DNA of 64,000 bases from JAICKN01 sp036489565. Lineage in GTDB: Bacteria > Acidobacteriota > Terriglobia > Terriglobales > Acidobacteriaceae. Under the pieces are notes generated by a model. That model saw only the letters and a program-made list of their open reading frames with translations, did not search any database and was not told the DNA's origin. Below, piece by piece: positions 34,224 through 42,960 of this stretch. Position 1 is the stretch's first letter; every line of letters begins with the position of its first letter. Position numbers and translations under genes: made by a program. Location: assembly GCA_036489565.1 (NCBI GenBank), contig DASXFN010000079.1:7864-71863 (forward strand), given 5' to 3'.

Positions 34224-35846
34224 CTACTTCTTCTTTTTGCCTTTTGCTGCGGGCGCGGATGGTTTCTTCTTGGCAGGCTTTTCATTCTTGCCGTGTTTTG
34301 GCTTTTCTTCGGACTTCTTCACCGCAGGAGCGGTTTTCGCGGCCGCTGTTTTTACGGCAGCAACTTTCACTTGCGCAGGCTTTGCCTCCGCAGTTTTCAC
34401 AACTACAGCAGTTTTTCCCAGAGCTTTTGTGGGTGGCACCGGAGCTGGCGGCTCTGCCACAGCACCTTTACCCTTCTTCTTCCCGGCTTTTGCACCATCC
34501 GGCGTACCTGCGGCGGCAGCCGCGGCTCCCTTCGCGCGTCCACGCTTCGGTGCCGGGGGTGGAGGCGGAGGTGGAGGCGCCAATGGCTTGAGGTATTTCA
34601 AGATTTCGGTCCGCGATCGCAGCTTGCCGTCCAACAGAAGCATGAAAACGTCATGCGCGATTTTTGGATACTCCGGCAATTGCGGCGTGATCAGCAACTC
34701 CGTCATTTCCGGCAGCGGAAGTTTCTGTTGCACCTGCCGCCACTTGGTAAAGAAGTTTTTGATCTTCTGGACTACGGCCTGCTTCCGCGAAGTCACCGCC
34801 AAAAACAGGACCATCTCAGTACGCGCTTCTGAGAGCAGCTTCCACGTCCGTGCAGGCGTCGCGGCTTCCTTGCCATTGAGCTTCTTGTCCAGTTCCTTGG
34901 CGTGATCTTCCAGATCCTTCCACGACTCCACTAAAGTTTTGCGCGGAATGCGCTTGCGCAAATCGGCAACGTCTTTGTCCGCCAGACGCGCAGTCAAAAA
35001 GTACAGCACCGCCGATGACGGGTCAGGCAGGTATCCCAATTCATTCATCTGCTGCCGCGTCTTGATCAGTTGGGAAAGGCCATTGGTATCCACCTTAGCG
35101 CTCGTCCAATGAGCGTTCAGGATTTTCAGCCAGTCCTCTTTTTCCAACACCTTCATGATGTGCAGCGGATCGTCTTCGTAAGCAATTTGCTCAATTTCGT
35201 ATCCGATCGCTTTATCAGTAATGTGATCGAGGTACTGGTTTTCCTTTGCGCCATCAAAACGAATCTGGGTGCGCTCTTCGAGCGGCCAATGGAAGCGCGC
35301 CGCGAAGCGCACAGCCCGAATCATGCGCGAGGGATCTTCCACAAACGCATAATTGTTCAGGATGCGAATGAGCTTCGCTTCGATATCGGCCACGCCGTTA
35401 AATGGATCCATCAGCAGACCCATGGAACCCGCGTTCAACGAAAGAGCCATCGCGTTCACTGTGAAATCGCGGCGTCGCAGATCATCCAAAATGGTGGAAG
35501 GCGTAACAATGGGCGGCCGCCCGGTTTTTTCGTAGCGCTCGGTCCGGGCCATGCTGATTTCCGTGCGAACGTTTCCCGGCAGGTTCAGGTAAAGCGTGTT
35601 GGTGTCCTCGTCAACCCCGGCAATCGAGGCCCCGGCGTGCTCCAACTGTTTTTGCAGCTTCAGGGGATTTCCCTGCAGTGTGAAATCCAGATCGCGAATC
35701 GGGAATCCGCTGATGATGTCGCGGACCGCCCCTCCGGTCAGGTACAGGTTCAAGCCGTTAGCACGGGCAATTTCCTGCACCAGATTCACCCCTTTTTGCT
35801 GGTTGGGGGTGAGCCGAATCTCCAAAGTGTAGATGTAATCAGCCAT
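34224..35846 (-). CDS. CCA-adding enzyme or poly(A) polymerase with long basic tail
   Basis: 540 residues. Class II nucleotidyltransferase head with LYLTGGAVRDIISGFPIRDLDF (about 33-54, Asp pair), RRRDFTVNAMALSL, and the RNA-binding signature EDPSRMIRAVRFAARF. It either adds CCA to tRNA or poly(A) to RNA; sequence alone does not decide. From about residue 422 a run of eight prolines and then a 110-residue Lys/Ala/Pro-rich tail ending AAKGKKKK follows; this is absent from most relatives and may bind RNA. The gene ends head-to-head with hemD with no spacer. Confidence 0.88.
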   Translation of the reverse strand: MADYIYTLEIRLTPNQQKGVNLVQEIARANGLNLYLTGGAVRDIISGFPIRDLDFTLQGNPLKLQKQLEHAGASIAGVDEDTNTLYLNLPGNVRTEISMARTERYEKTGRPPIVTPSTILDDLRRRDFTVNAMALSLNAGSMGLLMDPFNGVADIEAKLIRILNNYAFVEDPSRMIRAVRFAARFHWPLEERTQIRFDGAKENQYLDHITDKAIGYEIEQIAYEDDPLHIMKVLEKEDWLKILNAHWTSAKVDTNGLSQLIKTRQQMNELGYLPDPSSAVLYFLTARLADKDVADLRKRIPRKTLVESWKDLEDHAKELDKKLNGKEAATPARTWKLLSEARTEMVLFLAVTSRKQAVVQKIKNFFTKWRQVQQKLPLPEMTELLITPQLPEYPKIAHDVFMLLLDGKLRSRTEILKYLKPLAPPPPPPPPAPKRGRAKGAAAAAAGTPDGAKAGKKKGKGAVAEPPAPVPPTKALGKTAVVVKTAEAKPAQVKVAAVKTAAAKTAPAVKKSEEKPKHGKNEKPAKKKPSAPAAKGKKKK

Positions 35847-36151
35847 CTTTCTTGTGACTGCTATGACCGCCGGCGCAGATTCATTTCAGGATCTCCTTGC
35901 GGCAACTTTTCCACAGGATCCTTTCCGGGAAATTGACGGCCCCGAGCCAGCAATCCGTAACCTGCTCTATATAATAGGCTTATACATCCAACGACGGGCT
36001 GCGGCAAGCAACTGAAAATAACACAAGGTTAACGATTTGGCTACTAGGAACGTACGAAATGACAGATTTTTGCGAAAAAGTGTCAAAATCAATGTGAGAC
36101 GCGAGATACGCTCCACCGCGCCAGTCCGTTTAGCGAGGGTTTCACCAGGAA
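35847..36151. other. Intergenic region without a recognised gene
   Basis: About 305 bases between the divergent polymerase gene and the next plus-strand gene. A TATAAT-like box occurs at 35970-35975, with no convincing -35 at proper distance on either strand. No repeat or structured RNA was recognised. Confidence 0.4.
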
Positions 36152-36625
36152 ATGCCTTCCACCCATAAAAAAGTCATCGTCCGCAAAATGGATCGTGACA
36201 CGCTTAATGGCTACGTCGCTCCGGCGCACTTTGTTCAGGAAGGCAAATTGGAGTTGTTGAACACTGCGGGCAATGTGGTGGGGATTGAGCTTCGCGACAT
36301 CCGCGCGGTCTATTTTGTCCGCGAATTTGGAGACACCGAAGCGCTGAGCCGCAAGACTTTCACTACCCGTCCTCGCACGGAGGGCCTTTGGGTTCGGCTC
36401 AAATTCAAAGACAGCGAACAACTCGAAGGCATGATGCCCAATGATCTCTCGCTGAACAGCGCGGAAGGTTTTTTGGTGAACCCTCCGGACATGCGTTCCA
36501 ACATACAGCGCATTTTTGTGCCCCGCGTCGCGCTTGAGTCGCTTACGGTTCTCGCCGTCATCGGCGCCGCCAAACGCCGTCGCGGACAACCCGATCAGCG
36601 GCAAGTAGCCTTATTTGATGAATGA
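36152..36625 (+). CDS. Unknown protein, possible RNA/ligand-binding beta domain
   Basis: 157 residues, rich in beta-strands (KVIVRKMDRDTLNGYVAPAHF, LELLNTAGNVVGIELRDIRAVYFVRE, GLWVRLKFKDSEQLEGMMPND). It has no signal peptide or membrane span. The C-terminus is basic (GAAKRRRGQPDQRQ). No family named with confidence; a similar small PilZ-like or Sm-like fold is possible. Its stop overlaps the next start (ATGA at 36622-36625), so the two are coupled. Confidence 0.65.
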   Translation: MPSTHKKVIVRKMDRDTLNGYVAPAHFVQEGKLELLNTAGNVVGIELRDIRAVYFVREFGDTEALSRKTFTTRPRTEGLWVRLKFKDSEQLEGMMPNDLSLNSAEGFLVNPPDMRSNIQRIFVPRVALESLTVLAVIGAAKRRRGQPDQRQVALFDE

Positions 36626-37125
36626 GCTTGGAAAAGCTCAATAACAAATTGCTGTCAAAAAAATCCCAAATGAAAAAGAAACACGGCCTGAAATACCAGC
36701 TCCATGAACATTCCATGAGTCTGGCGAGTGTGGCCATTGTGACCTTGTGGATCGTGGCTTACAGCAAGTCTGACCCCAGCACGCACTGGGGATCTTTTTT
36801 CGGCAACGCCATCGCTGACTGGAGCGGTGTTCTGGTCACAGTGATCGCCACCAAATATTTTTACGAATTGGGATCGGCGGAAAGCCGCCAGCCGCCGAAA
36901 GAAACCCTCGGACGCATTCGCGGTCTATTGCTCAGGCACTCGCTTAGCATCTTTCTCATCGTAACTGGAATTGGATGGGTGCTCCTATTTGTCCACATGA
37001 ATCCGCAAGCAAAGTGGGGCCAGGTGGTAGGCAACATCGTCTCCGAGTGGACGCAAATCTTCGGCATGGTAATCCTCACCAAGCGTCTGGTGGAACGGCA
37101 TTCCAAGGAATCCCACCGCCAATAG
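36622..37125 (+). CDS. Four-span membrane protein, unknown function
   Basis: 167 residues. A basic N-terminus (KLNNKLLSKKSQMKKKHG) precedes four likely spans (about 30-48, 58-80, 100-120, 132-152). The sequence has a pseudo-repeat: HWGSFFGNAIADWSGVLVTVIATK and KWGQVVGNIVSEWTQIFGMVILTK share a W-G-x-x-x-G-N-x-x-x-x-W pattern, suggesting internal duplication. No family recognised. Coupled to the preceding gene. Confidence 0.65.
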   Translation: MSLEKLNNKLLSKKSQMKKKHGLKYQLHEHSMSLASVAIVTLWIVAYSKSDPSTHWGSFFGNAIADWSGVLVTVIATKYFYELGSAESRQPPKETLGRIRGLLLRHSLSIFLIVTGIGWVLLFVHMNPQAKWGQVVGNIVSEWTQIFGMVILTKRLVERHSKESHRQ

Positions 37126-37338
37126 GCTCCTACCCTCAGTGACTAGCGAAGAGTACTTTTCGGTTACCTTTGAGTACTGAAGGTTCACAAAATTCTTGCT
37201 TGCGCGCTCAAAAATGGGATACCGTTTGCTTCTCCCTTTTTGGAGTCATGATTGTTGCTTCCTTTTCATGTGGAAGACGCTAACTTAGCGGCGGCAAGGC
37301 CCCGCTCCCTTGTGTGGTTTCCGGAGAACAAACACTTT

Positions 37339-40300
37339 ATGAGAATTCGCGTATCCCTGCCCCTTTTGTGCGCAACCTTCGTCTGCTGGATGGCTTGTGT
37401 CTCCGGATTTGCGCAGACCAATGCCGCTCAAATCAGCGCACCCCAGCCACTGATCGTTCAACGCGTGGACAATTCACAGCTGGTTACTTTGCAGGGGAAC
37501 ACGCACCCATTGGCGCAATCACTCTCTGATCTGGGCGCCGCCGCGCCGAGTTTAAGCATGCAGCGCATGCTGCTGTTATTGAAGCGAAGCCCGGGGCAGC
37601 AATCCGCCTTGGCGCAACTACTCGAAGATCAGCAGGAGAAAAATTCGCCCAGCTACCATCAATGGCTTACGCCTGCGCAATTCGGCGAGAAGTTCGGTGC
37701 CGCGCCCCAAGATATTCAGACCGTGACGGCGTGGCTTCAGTCCTCCGGCTTTCAGGTAACGCAGGTAAGCCAGGCGCGCGACATTATTGAATTTTCAGGC
37801 ACTGCCGCGCAAGTGCAGGCGGCCTTCCACACAACCATTCACAGTTATCTCGCGAAAGATGGTCCGCATTGGGCCAACGCCAGTGACCCGCAGATTCCCG
37901 CTGCGCTCGTCCCCGCAGTGGTAGGCATCGAATCGCTCAATAACTTTCCGCGCAGGGCCGCGAATGAGTTCTATGGCACCTATTCGAAGAACGCGCACAA
38001 GTTGACTTCAGCCCCGCAGTTTACGTTTGCTGGTGATTGCGATTCTGACAACAACTGCTATGCGGTGAGTCCTTACGACTTCGCCACCATCTATAACGTA
38101 TTGCCGCTGTGGACCAGCAATATTGACGGTACCGGCCAGACCATCGCCGTTGTGGGGCGTTCAAACATTGATACTTCCGACATCTCAACCTTCCGCACCT
38201 TATTTGACCTGCCGCCAGCGGACAGCAACCACCTTCAGGTCATTCTGAACGGTCCTGACCCCGGCCTGAATGACGACGAGAGCGAAGCCGACATTGATGT
38301 GCAGTGGTCCGGAGCAGTCGCGAAAAATGCCAAGATTGATTTCGTCGTTTCCGCCTCTACCCCAAGCACCGATGGCGTGGACCTTTCCGCACTCTACATT
38401 ATTGACAATAATCTGGCCTCCATCCTGAGTGAGAGCTTTGGCCAGTGTGAGTTGTTTCTGGGAACGACTGGAAACTCTTTCTATGCATCGCTCTGGCAGC
38501 AGGCGGCCGCCCAGGGAATCAGCATTTTTCTTTCCACCGGCGATAGTGGTGCAGCGGCTTGCGATAACAACATTGGCACCGTTCCTCAACCAGCGCTAAA
38601 TGGTCTTGCAGTGAGCGGCCTGGCTTCCACTCCCTACAACGTGGCGGTGGGCGGTACCGATTTTGACGATGCGACTTTAGCCAAAGTACACCTCTACTGG
38701 AACGCAACTGATGATCCGACCACGCAGGCTTCCGCTTTAAGCTACATCCCGGAGACCACCTGGAACGACAGTTGCACCAACGCAATTTTTGGAACGGTCT
38801 CAGGCTTGAGCACCGATCCTGAAGTAAATTGCAACAATCAGGCATTGTCCCCAGATCCTCCGGCGGGGCAGTTCATCTGGACAGTTGGCGCGGGCGGCGG
38901 TGTTAGCACCAAATATGCCAAACCCTCCTGGCAGACCGGAACGGGTGTTCCGGCGGATGGTAAACGTGATCTTCCAGACGTTTCCCTGTTTGCCAGCAAT
39001 GGATTCGTCGGCAATTTTTACGTCATCTGCGAAGCGGACATCACAGGCGGTACCTGTGACTTAAATGACCTCGCTGGTTTTGGTGGAACATCAGTGTCCA
39101 CGCCAGCATTCGCCGGCATCATGGCGCTGGTGAACCAGCAGATGGCAACATCCACTGGAAATGCAAATTTCCGCCAGGGAAATCCCAACTACGTTCTATA
39201 TAACCTTGCCAGCACTGTTCCGAGCGCATTTCACGACATTGCTAGCGGCAGCACCATTTCCATGCCATGTCAGAAGGGGAGTTCGGATTGCACTGTCGGC
39301 AATCCTGCGCACGATAATGGATTGTTAAACGGATACGCCACTGGAACCGGTTACGACCTGGCAACCGGACTGGGCTCAGTGGACGCCAACGCTCTGGTCA
39401 CCAATTGGCACACGGTAAGCTTCAACGGAACCATTACCACCCTGTCGGCTCCCAGTCCTACTTCCATCACTCATGGCCAGTCAGTCAGCGTTACCGTAAC
39501 GGTCGCGGCTCAGACGCCAGTGAGTGGAACGCCGAGCGGAAGTGTTTCTCTCTTGACCAATACCGGCCAGAACGTCGGCAGCTTTCCTTTAGTTAGCGGC
39601 TCGGTAACGGCAAGCACCAAATTGTTGCCCGGCGGCACCATTACTCTGACAGCGCACTATGAAGGCGATGGAACCTTCGGCGGCAGCGATTCGTCACCGT
39701 CAGCGGCGATCACCGTGACCCCGGAAAGTAGTTTGACAACGCTGAATCTGGAAACCTTTGACTCGTCCGGAAACCAGACGGGTGCGAACGTTACCACATC
39801 ATCCTATGGCGAGCGGAAAGATCTGAATATGAGTGTGACCAACTCCTCGGCTTCAGTCTGCTCTCCTCTTGGACCGCTCGCTTGCCCTTCGGGCACACTC
39901 ACCGTCACCGACAACGGCAATGCTTTCGATGGTGGAAGCTTCACCCTTAACAGCTTGGGATCGTCGGATGACCAGATCACTGATCTTGCCGTCGGATCGC
40001 ACAACATCCAGGCGCAGTACCCGGGAGATGCAAGTTTCAACACCAGCTCCGTCACCGATGCCATCACGATCACCAAGGCTGTAACCAGCTTTTCCACGTT
40101 CTCGATTCCCGGAAGCGCCGCAGCCCAAACGCCGGTTAATTTTTCCGCAACGGTGACCGCGCAGAGTTTTGGCGCTCTTCCCACAGGAACGATCACTTTT
40201 CTTTCCGATGGGACGCCACTGTCTGGCGCGGTTACTACCCTGATAAACCGTCCATCTAACGGCGCAGTTTCTTACAAAGGAACGCTGACCGTCACATTCT

Positions 40301-40947
40301 CATCGGCCGGCACTCATACCATCACGGCGACTTACAGCGGTGACGCAAACTACGCCAACGCGACCTCCACAGGCGCGACCATCCAAGTGGGGGCAGCGGG
40401 CACCAATGACTTCGGGCTCTCAATCCCGGCAACGCTTCCAGCCACTCGCGGAACGGCTGCTACAGCAACCCTCACCGTAACTGGCCAGAGCACATATGCG
40501 GGGACTATCAACTTTACGGGTGCCTCATGTACTGGATTGCCCAGCGAGGCATCCTGCAGTTTCAATCCCCCATCCGTGACCGGATCGGGGACGACTGTCA
40601 TTTCCGTTACCACGACGCGACCACATGCACGCGGCACCCAGCAAGCGAATGCCTCGCCCGGTTCAATGGGTTCATGGTGGGCCCTGAGCGGCGGCGGACT
40701 ATTCAGTTGTGTTCTGCTTCTCGGCGTGCCCAGAAAACGGCGCTGGGGAGGACTGCTTTCTGTCCTGTTCTTTGCTGTCCTCATGATGAGCGTAAGCTGC
40801 GGCGGAGGCTCTACAGGCGGCGGGGGTGGCGGAGGTGGTGGTGGAACGACAGATCCGGGGACGCCCACAGGCACGTCTACCGTGACGGTAACCGCTACCG
40901 ATGGGACTCATACTCACTCGACAATATTTAGTCTGACAGTTCAATAA
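37339..40947 (+). CDS. Secreted S53 (kumamolisin-type) serine peptidase with Ig-like repeats
   Basis: 1202 residues from ATG at 37339, chosen for the signal peptide that follows (RIRVSLPLLCATFVCWMAC...); a frame opening upstream at 37252 is less likely. Pro-domain about 30-210 (YHQWLTPAQFGEKFGA). Catalytic domain about 230-690 with the Glu/Asp pair in ESEADIDVQWSG (about 315-319) and Ser in GFGGTSVSTPAFAG (about 585). Three Ig-like/Big repeats follow. The end is unusual: two hydrophobic segments split by PRKRRW, then a Cys followed by a glycine run and a last beta-strand. Active in acidic exterior by family knowledge. Confidence 0.9.
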   Translation: MRIRVSLPLLCATFVCWMACVSGFAQTNAAQISAPQPLIVQRVDNSQLVTLQGNTHPLAQSLSDLGAAAPSLSMQRMLLLLKRSPGQQSALAQLLEDQQEKNSPSYHQWLTPAQFGEKFGAAPQDIQTVTAWLQSSGFQVTQVSQARDIIEFSGTAAQVQAAFHTTIHSYLAKDGPHWANASDPQIPAALVPAVVGIESLNNFPRRAANEFYGTYSKNAHKLTSAPQFTFAGDCDSDNNCYAVSPYDFATIYNVLPLWTSNIDGTGQTIAVVGRSNIDTSDISTFRTLFDLPPADSNHLQVILNGPDPGLNDDESEADIDVQWSGAVAKNAKIDFVVSASTPSTDGVDLSALYIIDNNLASILSESFGQCELFLGTTGNSFYASLWQQAAAQGISIFLSTGDSGAAACDNNIGTVPQPALNGLAVSGLASTPYNVAVGGTDFDDATLAKVHLYWNATDDPTTQASALSYIPETTWNDSCTNAIFGTVSGLSTDPEVNCNNQALSPDPPAGQFIWTVGAGGGVSTKYAKPSWQTGTGVPADGKRDLPDVSLFASNGFVGNFYVICEADITGGTCDLNDLAGFGGTSVSTPAFAGIMALVNQQMATSTGNANFRQGNPNYVLYNLASTVPSAFHDIASGSTISMPCQKGSSDCTVGNPAHDNGLLNGYATGTGYDLATGLGSVDANALVTNWHTVSFNGTITTLSAPSPTSITHGQSVSVTVTVAAQTPVSGTPSGSVSLLTNTGQNVGSFPLVSGSVTASTKLLPGGTITLTAHYEGDGTFGGSDSSPSAAITVTPESSLTTLNLETFDSSGNQTGANVTTSSYGERKDLNMSVTNSSASVCSPLGPLACPSGTLTVTDNGNAFDGGSFTLNSLGSSDDQITDLAVGSHNIQAQYPGDASFNTSSVTDAITITKAVTSFSTFSIPGSAAAQTPVNFSATVTAQSFGALPTGTITFLSDGTPLSGAVTTLINRPSNGAVSYKGTLTVTFSSAGTHTITATYSGDANYANATSTGATIQVGAAGTNDFGLSIPATLPATRGTAATATLTVTGQSTYAGTINFTGASCTGLPSEASCSFNPPSVTGSGTTVISVTTTRPHARGTQQANASPGSMGSWWALSGGGLFSCVLLLGVPRKRRWGGLLSVLFFAVLMMSVSCGGGSTGGGGGGGGGGTTDPGTPTGTSTVTVTATDGTHTHSTIFSLTVQ

Positions 40948-40975
40948 CTTTTGTTTCGAGTTAAAGGACAATGAC

Positions 40976-41006
40976 AAGGACGAGAGCAACTCTCGTCCTT
41001 CTTTTA
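40976..41006 (+). terminator. Factor-independent terminator after the S53 peptidase gene
   Basis: An 11-bp perfect stem AAGGACGAGAG / CTCTCGTCCTT (40976-40986 with 40990-41000) with a CAA loop is followed by CTTTTATT. Confidence 0.85.
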
Positions 41007-41091
41007 TTCAATCTCGCGTTTCGCGCGGGGTGAACACCGCTCATCGCCACAACCCGCCTGGTGTAGGATTATTCAGATCAAGGCACTCCCC

Positions 41092-42087
41092 ATGAAACTT
41101 GGCGCAATCGCGAAATCCCTCGGCTTGTCTCTCGAAAATGGTTCACCGGAAACTGAAATAACGGGTGTGGCAGGCATTGAAGAGGCCAGCCCCGGACAAA
41201 TCACCTTCGTTTCCAATCCCAAATATGCAGCCGTCGCGAAAACCACAAAAGCGTCCGCCCTTATCGTGGACGAAAAATTCCCGGCGGTTTCCACGGCCTT
41301 GCTTCGAGGCCCAAATCCTTACCTTGCATTTGCGAAAGCTATCGAATTGTTTTACCAGCCGCCTCGGTACGAGCCGGGCATTCATCCCACTGCGGCAATT
41401 CATCCCACAGCGAAAATTGCCCAGGACGCGCACATTGGCCCTTACGTCTCGGTTGATCGTGATGTGGAAATTGGGCCGCAAGCAATCTTACTAGCACACG
41501 TTGTGATTTACGCCGGGGTACAAATCGGCAGCAACTTTTTTGCCCACGCGCACTCCGTAGTCCGGGAATTTTGCCGCATTGGCAACAATGTGATTTTGCA
41601 GAACGGCGTCATTATCGGCGGCGATGGCTACGGCTTTGCCAAGGACGAGCTTGGCCGCTGGCAAAAAATTCTGCAATCAGGCCCTACCGTTTTGGAAGAT
41701 GACGTCGAAGTGCAATCGAATTCCTGCGTGGACCGCGCCAGCGTCGGCGAAACCCGCATTGCCCGCGGCGTGAAAATAGATAATCTTGCGCAAATCGGCC
41801 ACGGCTCCTCCATCGGAGAAAATACTTTGCTGTGCGCCCAGGTCGGCCTCGCCGGTTCCACCGAAGTCGGCAAGAACGCCATTCTCGCCGGACAGGTCGG
41901 CGTTGCCGGACATTGCCACGTGGGCGACGGCGTCATCATCACCGCGCAAAGCGGCACCCACGGAGACATCCCCGCCGGCTCGATGGTCAGCGGCGCTCCC
42001 GCCTTCGATCACAAACTCTGGCTGCGCTGCATGGCTGTATTTCCCAAGCTCCCCGAAATCGCGAAACTCCTGCGAACGCAAAAGTAG
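41092..42087 (+). CDS. lpxD: UDP-3-O-acylglucosamine N-acyltransferase
   Basis: 331 residues. Second acylation step of lipid A. N-terminal UDP-binding part (ITGVAGIEEASPGQITFVSN), then left-handed beta-helix hexapeptides from about 100 to 300 (for example HPTAKIAQDAHIGPYVSV), the catalytic His in the VQSNSCVDRASVGETRIARG / IGHGSSIGENTLL region, and QSGTHGDIPAGSMVSGAPAF. Its presence shows a lipopolysaccharide outer membrane. Confidence 0.95.
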   Translation: MKLGAIAKSLGLSLENGSPETEITGVAGIEEASPGQITFVSNPKYAAVAKTTKASALIVDEKFPAVSTALLRGPNPYLAFAKAIELFYQPPRYEPGIHPTAAIHPTAKIAQDAHIGPYVSVDRDVEIGPQAILLAHVVIYAGVQIGSNFFAHAHSVVREFCRIGNNVILQNGVIIGGDGYGFAKDELGRWQKILQSGPTVLEDDVEVQSNSCVDRASVGETRIARGVKIDNLAQIGHGSSIGENTLLCAQVGLAGSTEVGKNAILAGQVGVAGHCHVGDGVIITAQSGTHGDIPAGSMVSGAPAFDHKLWLRCMAVFPKLPEIAKLLRTQK

Positions 42088-42117
42088 CGTAATCCTGATC
42101 GCGCTTCCTTTAAAAAT

Positions 42118-42152
42118 GTCATCCCGAAGCGCAGCGAGGGATCTTGCGACGA
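42118..42152. repeat. TGTCATCCCGAAGCGCAGCGAGGGATCTTGCGACG half-repeat
   Basis: Half-element of the dispersed family placed between the convergent lpxD and plsC genes. No inverted partner is adjacent. Confidence 0.65.
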
Positions 42153-42212
42153 TCAAAATCTTATTTGCTGTTTAACGGAGAGCAACCATCGTGGCGGTCT
42201 TTTGGGCAGTAT

Positions 42213-42959
42213 TCACGCCGGCTGTTCCTGCATCTCCACCGGCAGCGAACTATTCACCGCGCTTCGCACCTTCGCCATTAATGATTCCCGGCTGCCAAAA
42301 TCCTTAGGTTCGATCGGCTCGTGGAAGATGATCTCGACCGTCTTCGGCTTGATGGCAAACCTTCCTTTCGGCATCACGTAATGCGTGCCCACAATCGTGA
42401 CCGGAACCACCGGGACCTGGCACTCTTCCGCTAAATAAAACGGGCCCTTTTTGAAGGGAAGCAATTTGCCGTCGAAGGAGCGGCTTCCTTCAACATAAAT
42501 CGTCATATTGATGCCCTTGCGAATCACATCAACCGCGCCGCGGATCGCGCCAATTCCACTCTTGTGGCTTCCTCGTTCAACCGGCACCAGATCGCCCATC
42601 AGCATGGTGCGCCCCAGGAGCGGATATTTGAAAAGATCATGCCTTGCCATCACCGATGTGCGCCGTGGAATCAGCGGCAGCATCAGCGGCGGATCAATAT
42701 TCGAAACATGGTTTGACATGAAAATATAAGTCCGCGCCGGATCAATCTTTTCCAGCCCGACTGTTTGCACCTTGACCCCGGCAACGCGCACGCCGGTAAA
42801 AGCCACCCACATGCCAACCCGGTAAATAAGCCGCACGTCGCCCGTCAAAAATGTCCACGGAAAACAAATGAGCGCCGTAAACGGCAGCATGAACATCCAG
42901 AAGCCCAACATCATAACGGTACGAATCACTGTCGGGGTTCTCCTTGGACTTTTGAGCAA
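42213..42959 (-). CDS. plsC: 1-acyl-sn-glycerol-3-phosphate acyltransferase
   Basis: 248 residues. Makes phosphatidate. N-terminal membrane segment, then the four acyltransferase blocks: NHVSNIDPPLM (NHxxxxD), GDLVPVERGSHKSG, YVEGSRSFDGKLLPFKKGPF, and VPVVPVTIVGTHYVMPKG. One base separates it from the mpl stop upstream, so they share a transcript. Feeds CdsA elsewhere in the window. Confidence 0.93.
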   Translation of the reverse strand: MLKSPRRTPTVIRTVMMLGFWMFMLPFTALICFPWTFLTGDVRLIYRVGMWVAFTGVRVAGVKVQTVGLEKIDPARTYIFMSNHVSNIDPPLMLPLIPRRTSVMARHDLFKYPLLGRTMLMGDLVPVERGSHKSGIGAIRGAVDVIRKGINMTIYVEGSRSFDGKLLPFKKGPFYLAEECQVPVVPVTIVGTHYVMPKGRFAIKPKTVEIIFHEPIEPKDFGSRESLMAKVRSAVNSSLPVEMQEQPA

Positions 42960-42960
42960 T

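Noticed and set aside
36320..42092. Long antisense frames opposite unknown, peptidase and lpxD genes
   Set aside because: High-G+C shadow frames without family motifs or ribosome sites.
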